DNA of 6,519 nucleotides, taken from Bacillota bacterium. Its GTDB lineage: Bacteria; Bacillota_I; Bacilli_A; Erysipelotrichales; Erysipelotrichaceae. The position numbers were made by a program, and so were the translations under genes. Location: positions 1 through 6,519 of the forward strand of contig JAEWIH010000077.1 of the NCBI GenBank assembly GCA_023387245.1, read 5' to 3'. This document shows positions 1 to 4,806 of the stretch, piece by piece (position 1 is the stretch's first letter; each line of letters starts with the position of its first letter). Under the pieces are notes generated by a model. The model did not search any database and was not told the DNA's origin. It saw only the letters and a list, made by a program, of their open reading frames with translations.

Positions 1-457
1 CTCTTTGACTACTATCACTAGGATAAATACGATTAAAAACATCAATAATTACCTTATTTTCATTAGTTAATATCATATTATTATATTGGCCCATCATTTC
101 CAAATATAAATAATACTTTACTTCATCTTTCAATTCGTTACGATTAATAATTTCCATACACAATATTCTATCAAGCTCTATTTGACTACTACTCATTATA
201 AAACCATTTTCTAAATATTTTCGTAATAGTAAAACAAAATGATGAATTTTATCAATATTATTATCAACACTACTAACCCTAGCAATTCGATTTGAAACTG
301 AATCTAAACTAAAAAGCCAATACTCACGACTATTATTACCATAACACTCAAATACTAGTTCATTATCACTAACTTGACGAATCCTTTGGATTTTAAGCGG
401 TAAATGTTTTTTAAATTCATTATTCAACTTATGTAACAAAATTCCATCTAATGCCAT
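1..457 (-). CDS. rqcH: RqcH (Rqc2/NEMF homologue), N-terminal part, cut by left edge
   Basis: The visible 152 residues are the start of the NFACT-N domain of RqcH, formerly called fibronectin-binding protein A. RqcH binds stalled 60S-like 50S subunits carrying peptidyl-tRNA and recruits tRNA-Ala to add alanine tails that mark the nascent chain for degradation. The opening MALDGILLHKLNNE matches the family start. The segment FVLLLRKYLENG (residues 74-85) and the LDR motif at D96-R97 correspond to the conserved Asp-Arg pair (D97/R98 in B. subtilis) needed for tRNA-dependent tailing. LEMMGQYNNMIL (119-130) and VIIDVFNRI (136-144) follow the family pattern. The ATG at 455-457 has a strong SD (GGAGGGG, about 462-469). 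The coiled coil and NFACT-R parts lie off the window. It sits directly downstream of rpmF, separated by a hairpin. The family assignment is firm. Confidence 0.9.
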   Translation of the reverse strand, partial: MALDGILLHKLNNEFKKHLPLKIQRIRQVSDNELVFECYGNNSREYWLFSLDSVSNRIARVSSVDNNIDKIHHFVLLLRKYLENGFIMSSSQIELDRILCMEIINRNELKDEVKYYLYLEMMGQYNNMILTNENKVIIDVFNRIYPSDSSQR

Positions 458-475
458 TAAATCCCCTCCCATAAA

Positions 476-505
476 ATAAATGGTGTCGTTACCAACACCA
501 TTTAT
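476..505 (-). terminator. Hairpin after rpmF, just before the rqcH SD
   Basis: A perfect 11-bp inverted repeat (476-486 with 495-505, 8-nt loop) lies just after the rpmF stop. Read on the minus strand it is followed by UUUAU, a short U-rich tail, which makes it a weak-to-moderate intrinsic terminator. Its foot is only about 6 nt from the rqcH SD, and I see no clear promoter between it and rqcH. It may therefore act as a partial terminator or attenuator, or as an mRNA processing and stability element. The T tract is weaker than in a classical terminator. Confidence 0.6.
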
Positions 506-506
506 A

Positions 507-665
507 TTATTTAGCTCTAAATTTTCCTTCTATTTTAGTAACATGATGTGGGCGATAAAACTCACCAGTAAGACTATCACGAACTAATGTAACAGTATTT
601 AATTTATAATGCGTACGTCTTTTATTTTTAGACGCTTTACCAACACGTCGTTTAGGAACTGCCAT
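507..665 (-). CDS. rpmF: 50S ribosomal protein L32 (zinc-free form)
   Basis: This is a 52-residue protein of the large ribosomal subunit, near the exit tunnel and peptidyl-transferase side. It begins MAVPKRRVGKASKNKRRTHY, the standard L32 start (MAVPKRR, then the RRTH motif), and ends in HHVTKIEGKFRAK, which resembles the C-terminus of the E. coli-type protein. It contains no cysteine, so it is the C-minus paralogue type without the zinc ribbon found, for example, in B. subtilis RpmF. The ATG at 663-665 has a GAGGTG SD (674-679) at 8-nt spacing. This SD overlaps the TGA stop of yceD, so the two genes are probably translationally coupled. It is too short for a usual ORF length cut-off, but identity is clear from the sequence and from the yceD neighbour. 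Confidence 0.95.
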   Translation of the reverse strand: MAVPKRRVGKASKNKRRTHYKLNTVTLVRDSLTGEFYRPHHVTKIEGKFRAK

Positions 666-677
666 TTCTATTTCACC

Positions 678-1148
678 TCACTTCATTTTTTCTAAATAAG
701 CCCTTAATACATCTAACCTTTCATCATAGGTTATATTACTATCATCAGCTTCCCCAAAAGACCAACCATCGCCACTAAATGATCTAGTTGCATCACAATC
801 AAATGGAACTCCATCGATAGAATTAATAATTGACATTAAAACTAAAGGCTTTAAATCTAATTTATTATTGAAAAAAGCCACTTCATCTTCAACATCAAAA
901 CTAAACTCATAAACTAACTCTTTCATAGTTAAAGCACATTCAACAATCGCCTCACCACGACCAACCAAATCAACATTTACTACATCATAATATTGATCAT
1001 AAAGCAGTTTGCCACTTAAATGAATTTGTTGAACCGACTTTAAACCAACACAATTACTTAATATATCAGATGCTTCTATAAAATAGTCATTATCTAAAAT
1101 AATAGTCTGATTTAAAGAAACATAAAATTGTCTTTTATCAAAAATCAT
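678..1148 (-). CDS. yceD: YceD/YlbN family protein (DUF177), rRNA accumulation
   Basis: A 156-residue soluble protein of the YceD (DUF177) family, nearly always encoded just before rpmF. E. coli and plant homologues are needed for normal 23S rRNA accumulation; the exact activity is not settled. Family landmarks seen are a beta-rich middle with one cysteine of the usual C-x-R-C-L segment kept (C71, here CALTM), the DLKP block (98-101), the late GDGW (126-129), and a helical acidic tail with DERLDVLRAYLEK (142-154). The N-terminus aligns end to end with B. subtilis YlbN, so the ATG at 1146-1148 looks right even though it has no SD and lies about 8 nt after the predicted transcription start. The TGA stop overlaps the SD of rpmF, 12 nt before its start codon. 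The gene is read with rpmF as an operon. Confidence 0.88.
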   Translation of the reverse strand: MIFDKRQFYVSLNQTIILDNDYFIEASDILSNCVGLKSVQQIHLSGKLLYDQYYDVVNVDLVGRGEAIVECALTMKELVYEFSFDVEDEVAFFNNKLDLKPLVLMSIINSIDGVPFDCDATRSFSGDGWSFGEADDSNITYDERLDVLRAYLEKMK

Positions 1149-1162
1149 GTATTATCTACTAA

Positions 1163-1191
1163 ATTATATGGAAAATATACTGATATGTCAA
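1163..1191 (-). promoter_or_regulatory. Perfect-consensus sigma-A promoter for yceD-rpmF
   Basis: On the minus strand TTGACA (1186-1191) is followed after exactly 17 nt by TATAAT (1163-1168), both hexamers perfect. The predicted start of transcription is near 1156, only about 8 nt before the yceD ATG, and no SD fits in between. The -35 directly abuts the stop codon of the upstream lipoprotein gene (1192-1194). It suits a strongly expressed ribosomal operon. Confidence 0.9.
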
Positions 1192-2226
1192 TTATCGAAG
1201 ATTATTTAGTGACTCAACAATCACTGGTTGATAACCATTTACTTTAATACTAACTGTTGAAACGATATCTTCTAATTGTTTTTTATCATTTAATTTCCAA
1301 GCCGAAACATCAGCAGCTGTTTTACCTTCTAAATATTTAGCAAGTTCTGCCGCTTGTTCAAACCATTCTTTACCAATAGCAGAAGCTTTTTTCATTCCAT
1401 ATTGATCTTTTAAATCTTGTTTTGACACAACTTTAGTATCTTTATTAGCTAAAGCACCATTAGTATCGAATTTAATAACTCCTTGTAAAACATCAATAAA
1501 TGTTTTAACGATTTTACCACTATCATCACTAGCCACAACATTAACAGTAGTATCAAAAGCAACACTAGCCCCTTTATCATCAGCAGTACCTTTAGACTTA
1601 GCGCCACTAGTATCAATACCAAAGCCAATCTTAGTAGCACCAGTAACTTCAAGCGTATTTGTATTAGCTTTAACTAAAGCTTCTTTTAATGTATTTAAAC
1701 TAATAGTAGCACCAGCCACTAAATCAGCATCTTTAGAATCGATAGCTTTCACAACTTGGTCAACTGTTTTACCAACTACAAATGATTCAACGTGAGCAAT
1801 TTGCTCAAAGAAATGTTTTTTAATATTAGAATTATTTAATAAATTATATTTATCTTTTAATTCCATTTTTGTTAAAAATTCTGTATTAACAAAATCAGCA
1901 GGCAATTGACCTTTTTCATCTAATTTTACTGTAAAATGAAATTCATCAAAAATCGCTTTAACGATAACTCCATCTTTGTTTAAAGCAATCGCAGCAAAAC
2001 CACCAGCAAAATCGGCTACCGCATTTTTATCAGCTTCTTTAGATTTTGAACCAGCAATATTAGCACTATAACCAAAACCGATTTTAGCTATCGTCTTATC
2101 ATCTTTTGAAACTTCTTTATTTTCTTTTTCAACATTTTTATCTGTCGTCTTAGTATTAGTTGATTGTGGCGATTGACAAGCAACTAACATCATAAGTACC
2201 ATCAAAAGCGCAATAATCTTTTTCAT
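1192..2226 (-). CDS. Lipoprotein with two tandem FMN-binding-like domains
   Basis: A 344-residue predicted membrane-anchored lipoprotein. The signal peptide is MKK followed by a hydrophobic stretch and the lipobox LVAC, with the lipidated Cys at 17. A polar Lys/Thr/Glu-rich linker follows (18-45). Two homologous domains of about 140 residues come next (about 46-187 and 197-339). Each starts with (A/T)KIGFG, carries a KxKD-Y-type block (ELKDKYNLL / DLKDQYGMK), an F-E-Q segment (HFFEQIAHVESFVVGKT / EWFEQAAELAKYLEGKT) and a C-terminal V-x-I strand-helix. This pattern resembles lipoproteins of the FMN_bind/PplA/TpN15 type. Domain 1 holds DLVAGATIS (168-176), close to the D-x-x-(S/T)-G-A-T-x-(S/T) motif flavinylated by ApbE. 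The equivalent in domain 2 is DIVSTVSIK, without GAT. A role in extracellular electron transfer or flavin carriage is inference; no partner genes are visible. The SD GGAGGA (2234-2239) lies 7 nt before the ATG. No terminator is seen before the yceD promoter. Confidence 0.75.
   Translation of the reverse strand: MKKIIALLMVLMMLVACQSPQSTNTKTTDKNVEKENKEVSKDDKTIAKIGFGYSANIAGSKSKEADKNAVADFAGGFAAIALNKDGVIVKAIFDEFHFTVKLDEKGQLPADFVNTEFLTKMELKDKYNLLNNSNIKKHFFEQIAHVESFVVGKTVDQVVKAIDSKDADLVAGATISLNTLKEALVKANTNTLEVTGATKIGFGIDTSGAKSKGTADDKGASVAFDTTVNVVASDDSGKIVKTFIDVLQGVIKFDTNGALANKDTKVVSKQDLKDQYGMKKASAIGKEWFEQAAELAKYLEGKTAADVSAWKLNDKKQLEDIVSTVSIKVNGYQPVIVESLNNLR
1210..2091 (-). repeat. Internal protein-level tandem duplication in the lipoprotein
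   Basis: Codons for residues about 46-187 (1666-2091) and 197-339 (1210-1638) encode two copies of the same domain, aligned through KIGFG, GK(T)VD/AADV, the F-E-Q block and the final V/T-x-I strand. The copies are diverged at the amino-acid level, which points to an old duplication and not a recent DNA repeat. The GAT flavinylation-like motif is kept only in the first copy (1699-1716). Confidence 0.7.
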
Positions 2227-2247
2227 CTTATCTTCCTCCGCCCAATA

Positions 2248-2276
2248 ATATTAACATATCAGTAACAAGTTGACAA
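2248..2276 (-). promoter_or_regulatory. Promoter of the lipoprotein gene (extended -10)
   Basis: Minus-strand TTGTCA (2271-2276), a 17-nt spacer and TAATAT (2248-2253), with TG one base upstream of the -10 (TGT-TAATAT, an extended -10). Transcription should start near 2241, just upstream of the GGAGGA SD (2234-2239). Its -35 overlaps the -35 of the divergent tRNA promoter almost exactly. Confidence 0.7.
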
Positions 2277-2298
2277 GAATTTATTTTTAAATTATAAT
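2270..2298 (+). promoter_or_regulatory. Perfect-consensus promoter of tRNA-Leu
   Basis: TTGACA (2270-2275), a 17-nt spacer and TATAAT (2293-2298), both hexamers perfect. The predicted start is near 2304-2305, about 6 nt before the mature tRNA 5' end. The -35 shares TTGACAA/TTGTCAA with the divergent lipoprotein promoter. Confidence 0.88.
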
Positions 2299-2310
2299 TA
2301 AGAAGCATTT

Positions 2311-2394
2311 GCGGGTGTGGCGAAATTGGCAGACGCACCAGACTTAGGATCTGGCGCCTTGTGCGTGGGGGTTCGAGTCCCTTCACCCGCACCA
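2311..2394 (+). tRNA. tRNA-Leu (anticodon UAG), CCA encoded
   Basis: An 84-nt class II tRNA. The acceptor stem GCGGGTG pairs with CACCCGC, followed by discriminator A and an encoded CCA. The D-arm region GCGAAATTGGCAGACGC is typical of tRNA-Leu. The anticodon stem CCAGA/TCTGG encloses the loop CTTAGGA, giving anticodon TAG, which reads CUA and, by wobble, other CUN leucine codons. The long variable arm (CGC-CTTGT-GCG) is the leucine class II hallmark. The T-arm is GGGGG-TTCGAGT-CCCTT with two G-U pairs. It has a perfect promoter upstream and a T-rich hairpin downstream, so it appears to be a single-gene unit. Confidence 0.97.
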
Positions 2395-2406
2395 TATATT
2401 TATTAT

Positions 2407-2430
2407 AAAATGTCTTTTGGACATTTTTTT
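2407..2430 (+). terminator. Intrinsic terminator of tRNA-Leu
   Basis: An 8-bp stem AAAATGTC/GACATTTT (2407-2414 with 2420-2427, 5-nt loop) ends in a run of seven T's (2424-2430), a good intrinsic terminator on the plus strand. It begins 12 nt after the tRNA 3' end. It also lies just past the stop of the convergent repressor gene (2434) and could end that transcript too, but its minus-strand tail (ATAATAAA) is a poor U tract. Confidence 0.75.
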
Positions 2431-2433
2431 ATT

Positions 2434-3024
2434 TTATACAAAATCAGTTCTAACAAAACGAACTAATCCTATTATTTTAACAGGTATTTCTTCTACTTCC
2501 TTCATAGTAAAAAATTTAGTCTCATACTTTGAATTAGCTGGCTTTAAAATCATAAAATTATCTTTAAAGTATACTTTTTTAATAGTAACTTCATCATCAA
2601 TCATCACTACCGCAATGTTCCCAGACTCTACTATGTTGCAACTTTGAACATAAACTAAATCGCCAGCATAAATGTGTTCTCCTTCCATTGAATCACCAAC
2701 TACACGCAAAAAATAATCTCCTTTTTTTGAATCAGCTTGTCCTAATTCAATATATCCCTCAACACACTCATCAGCCCACAAGTCATAACCCGCTTTTACA
2801 TTACCAAGTATCGGCTTAATTCGATTGGTTTTTTCAATAACTTCTTCTACATCACATCCCAAAACTTCCGAAAGTTTTTGAATAGTTGTTTTTTTTAGTT
2901 TTGTACTCTCACCATTAATCCAACGATAATAAGTCGATAAAGATACACCTACTTCTTTAGCAACATCAGCATGTCTTAAATTATTCTGAATTTCAAATTT
3001 AATCAACAATTCTCTCAATGTCAT
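2434..3024 (-). CDS. XRE-HTH / S24 self-cleaving repressor (LexA/CI-like)
   Basis: A 196-residue transcriptional repressor with an N-terminal XRE-type helix-turn-helix (about 3-57, recognition region around RHADVAKEVGVSLSTYYRWING, residues 17-38 approx.) and a C-terminal S24/LexA serine-lysine autoprotease domain (about 70-192). The scissile pair is A78-G79 in NVKAGYD. The nucleophile is S112 in VGDSMEG and the general base K149 in DDEVTIKK. The Ser-Lys distance of 37 equals that of E. coli LexA (S119-K156), so the protein should self-cleave when RecA filaments form. I chose the ATG at 3022-3024 because SD GGAG (3033-3036) is 8 nt upstream. The in-frame GTG at 3031-3033 overlaps the SD and the ATG at 3028-3030 is only 2 nt from it. 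Divergent from the polymerase gene, which it most likely represses together with itself. Whether it also has a UmuD'-like role is unknown. Confidence 0.9.
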   Translation of the reverse strand: MTLRELLIKFEIQNNLRHADVAKEVGVSLSTYYRWINGESTKLKKTTIQKLSEVLGCDVEEVIEKTNRIKPILGNVKAGYDLWADECVEGYIELGQADSKKGDYFLRVVGDSMEGEHIYAGDLVYVQSCNIVESGNIAVVMIDDEVTIKKVYFKDNFMILKPANSKYETKFFTMKEVEEIPVKIIGLVRFVRTDFV

Positions 3025-3032
3025 ATACATCA

Positions 3033-3036
3033 CTCC
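3033..3036 (-). promoter_or_regulatory. SD that fixes the repressor start at 3024
   Basis: GGAG (minus strand) is followed by 8 nt to the ATG at 3024. Two upstream in-frame starts (GTG at 3033, ATG at 3030) overlap it or are too close, so the longer 199-residue form is unlikely. Confidence 0.75.
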
Positions 3037-3044
3037 ATATTATA

Positions 3045-3073
3045 ATATTACCAAAAATAATCGGATTTGCGAA
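3045..3073 (-). promoter_or_regulatory. Probable promoter of the repressor gene
   Basis: Minus-strand TTCGCA (3068-3073, 4 of 6 to consensus), a 17-nt spacer and TAATAT (3045-3050). The start would be near 3038, leaving a leader of about 14 nt that begins right at the SD. A perfect TATAAT also lies at 3039-3044, but its start point would remove the SD from the transcript. The -35 lies inside the left arm of the inverted repeat, which fits autoregulation. Confidence 0.5.
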
Positions 3074-3110
3074 AAAAATATGAAAAATGAATTAAAAATT
3101 CCCAAATCTG
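3062..3110. promoter_or_regulatory. Imperfect inverted repeat, candidate repressor operator
   Basis: CGGATTTGCGAA (3062-3073) and TTCCCAAATCTG (3099-3110) are inverted copies matching at 10 of 12 positions, 25 nt apart. The left arm covers the repressor -35 (3068-3073). The right arm ends 2 nt before the polymerase -35 (3113-3118). A small palindrome GAATT-AAA-AATTC (3089-3101) lies between and overlaps the right arm. No LexA/DinR box (GAAC-N4-GTTC type) is seen in this intergenic region. Operator function is inferred from position. Confidence 0.5.
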
Positions 3111-3112
3111 TA

Positions 3113-3140
3113 TTGTTTTAGTAATTATAATCGATATAAT
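3113..3140 (+). promoter_or_regulatory. Promoter of the polymerase-yolD operon
   Basis: A weak -35 TTGTTT (3113-3118, 3 of 6), a 16-nt spacer and a perfect -10 TATAAT (3135-3140). The predicted start near 3147 gives a leader of about 19 nt containing SD GAGGAG (3152-3157), 8 nt before the ATG at 3166. An in-frame GTG at 3157 overlaps the SD and is rejected as a start. Confidence 0.65.
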
Positions 3141-3165
3141 ATGAACTCACAGAGGAGTGATTACC

Positions 3166-4419
3166 ATGAACAAAATCTATTTATGCATTGATCTTAAGTC
3201 CTTCTACGCCTCAGTAGAATGTATAGAAAGAAATTTAGATCCATTTAAAATTAATTTAGTCGTTGCTGATCCTGCTCGTGGTAGTGGTGCTATTACTTTA
3301 GCGGCTACACCTGCTATAAAAAAATTAGGGGTACTTAGTCGGGGAAGAATATTTGAAATTCCAAAAAATATTGAGTATATTATAGCACCACCACGAATGA
3401 AATTATATATGGAATATTCTGCTAAAATTTATAAGATATTTTTAAAATATATTTCTAGCGATGACATCCATGTATATTCTATTGATGAATCGTTTCTAGA
3501 TATATCCCCTTATTTATCGTTATATAATATGAATCCAAAACAGATCGCCAAAATGATTATTGATGATGTTTATAATACTACTGGAATAACGGCAACTTGT
3601 GGTATTGGAACAAATTTATTTTTGGCTAAAATTGCTCTAGATATTAGTGCCAAACATGCTAAAGATAATATGGGATACTTAAATGAAGATCTTTATAAAC
3701 AACTACTATGGCACCATAAACCACTTACCGATTTTTGGATGATTGGTCCTGGTACTTCTAAGCGTCTAGCAACGCTTGGAATATATGATATGTATGGCAT
3801 TGCTCATTGTCCTAAAAAAATATTATATAAACTTTTTGGAATCAATGCTGAGTATTTAATAGATCATGCTTGGGGCAAAGAACCGGTAGAAATAGCTGAT
3901 ATTAAGGCTTATAGGCCAAAATCAAATTTAATATCCAATAGTCAAATTCTGTTTGAAGACTATAATTATAAAGACGCTTACTTGATTATGAAAGAAATGG
4001 TAGAGACAAATGTATTATCTCTAACCGAAAAACATTTAGTTACTAATCATATTAGTCTATTTATTGGTTATTCAAAAAATATAATCTCGCATTCAAGAGG
4101 GAGTCATAAAATTACTGTTACTACAAATTCGTATAAACTCCTATTGGCAGAATTTAAACGATTATATAAACGCGTTGTTAATCCTAATTATCCAATAAGA
4201 CAAATTTCTATCAGTTTTGGTAATGTTGTTAATGAAGCGTATGCACAATACGATCTATTTAGTGATATTAAGGATATTGAAAAAGAGAAAAAAGTTCAGG
4301 AAACTCTTGTTAAAATTAAAGAAAAATTTGGTAAAAATTCAGTGCTTAAGGGCATGAACTACTTAGATAAAGCTACAACAAGAAAAAGAAATAGCTTAAT
4401 AGGAGGCCATAATGCATAG
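3166..4419 (+). CDS. Y-family translesion DNA polymerase (UmuC/UvrX-like)
   Basis: A 417-residue error-prone polymerase that replicates across DNA damage; full length for the Firmicutes UmuC/YqjW/UvrX group. The catalytic carboxylates are D9 in CIDLKSFYASVE and D107-E108 in the SIDE motif (YSIDESFLDIS, 104-114). Y14 in the FYASVE segment matches the UmuC steric-gate tyrosine. The TCGIGTNLFLAKIA block (144-157) and the helix-hairpin-helix thumb region (around GPGTSKRLATLGI, 194-206) follow. A little-finger domain spans about 250-350. Near the C-terminus QYDLF (361-365) is a clear beta-clamp binding motif, and the tail (KATTRKRNSLIGGHNA) is typical of this group. The ATG at 3166 is chosen by its SD at 3152-3157. 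The stop overlaps yolD by 8 bp. Divergent from a self-cleaving repressor, hence likely damage-inducible. Pol IV (DinB) is less likely given the tail and neighbours. Confidence 0.93.
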   Translation: MNKIYLCIDLKSFYASVECIERNLDPFKINLVVADPARGSGAITLAATPAIKKLGVLSRGRIFEIPKNIEYIIAPPRMKLYMEYSAKIYKIFLKYISSDDIHVYSIDESFLDISPYLSLYNMNPKQIAKMIIDDVYNTTGITATCGIGTNLFLAKIALDISAKHAKDNMGYLNEDLYKQLLWHHKPLTDFWMIGPGTSKRLATLGIYDMYGIAHCPKKILYKLFGINAEYLIDHAWGKEPVEIADIKAYRPKSNLISNSQILFEDYNYKDAYLIMKEMVETNVLSLTEKHLVTNHISLFIGYSKNIISHSRGSHKITVTTNSYKLLLAEFKRLYKRVVNPNYPIRQISISFGNVVNEAYAQYDLFSDIKDIEKEKKVQETLVKIKEKFGKNSVLKGMNYLDKATTRKRNSLIGGHNA

Positions 4420-4747
4420 TGGAGAAAATAATATAAAAAGAGCACATATATTTCAATCGTTTGATGCACTTAAAGGATTTAGGGAAATATTGAGGGAGCA
4501 AGAAAGAGTTGTTGTGCCAAAAAAAATATTAAGCGAAGATGATTTTGATATTCTTGATCGAAAAATCCGTTGTGTCCGTCCTGGTATGATAATTACTGTT
4601 ATTTACTATGATAAAGGACAATATATTAAATTAGATGGTATAGTTAGTAAAATTAATTTAAATACAAAAATATTACAAATAGTTAAGTTAAAAATCAATT
4701 TAAAATCTATTGTGGATATAAGAGGAAATGATATTCCAGAAGATTAA
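4412..4747 (+). CDS. YolD-like family protein
   Basis: A 111-residue protein of the YolD family (PF08863), regularly encoded next to UmuC-like polymerases in Bacillota. It has been proposed to act as an accessory or UmuD-like partner of the polymerase; its biochemical role is not established. Seen here is an N-terminal IKRAHIFQSFDALKGFREIL (8-27), the family's R-x(n)-F-x-ALxGF core, followed by a charged helix, then a beta-rich part with VRPGMIITVIYYDKGQYIKLDGIVSKI (55-81), matching the small-barrel region of the family, and a short acidic end. SD AGGAGG (4401-4406) lies 5 nt before the ATG, inside the end of the polymerase gene. The 8-bp overlap (ATGCATAG) indicates translational coupling. 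It is followed by a hairpin terminator. Confidence 0.85.
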   Translation: MHSGENNIKRAHIFQSFDALKGFREILREQERVVVPKKILSEDDFDILDRKIRCVRPGMIITVIYYDKGQYIKLDGIVSKINLNTKILQIVKLKINLKSIVDIRGNDIPED

Positions 4748-4767
4748 TTATCTTTATAGTTAACAAA

Positions 4768-4794
4768 ACCCAATCAGTACAATGCTGATTGGGT
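4768..4794. terminator. Bidirectional terminator between yolD and the ABC exporter
   Basis: A perfect 10-bp stem ACCCAATCAG/CTGATTGGGT (4768-4777 with 4785-4794, 7-nt loop, one further G-U possible). On the minus strand it is followed by TTTTGTT, a usable U tract for the exporter transcript ending at 4807. On the plus strand the tail is TAATTAATTTT, weaker, for polymerase-yolD. It lies between two convergent genes. Confidence 0.8.
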
Positions 4795-4806
4795 AATTAA
4801 TTTTAA

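Noticed and set aside
1449..1652. Leucine-rich 67-residue ORF on the minus strand inside the lipoprotein gene
   Set aside because: It is an out-of-frame shadow of the lipoprotein coding sequence, with low-complexity Leu/Val composition and no SD.
2417..2647. 76-residue ORF on the plus strand
   Set aside because: It lies antisense to the C-terminal part of the repressor, starts inside the tRNA terminator and resembles no protein.
3025..3033. Longer repressor start (GTG at 3033 or ATG at 3030)
   Set aside because: The GTG overlaps the GGAG SD and the ATG at 3030 is 2 nt from it; the ATG at 3024 has the proper 8-nt spacing.
3157..3165. GTG start at 3157 for the polymerase
   Set aside because: It is part of the SD GAGGAGTG itself; the ATG at 3166 is 8 nt after the SD and gives the usual MNKIYLCIDLKSFYA start.
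3025..3165. Canonical LexA/DinR box between repressor and polymerase
   Set aside because: Only a single GAAC half (3143-3146) was found, without a GTTC partner at the right distance.
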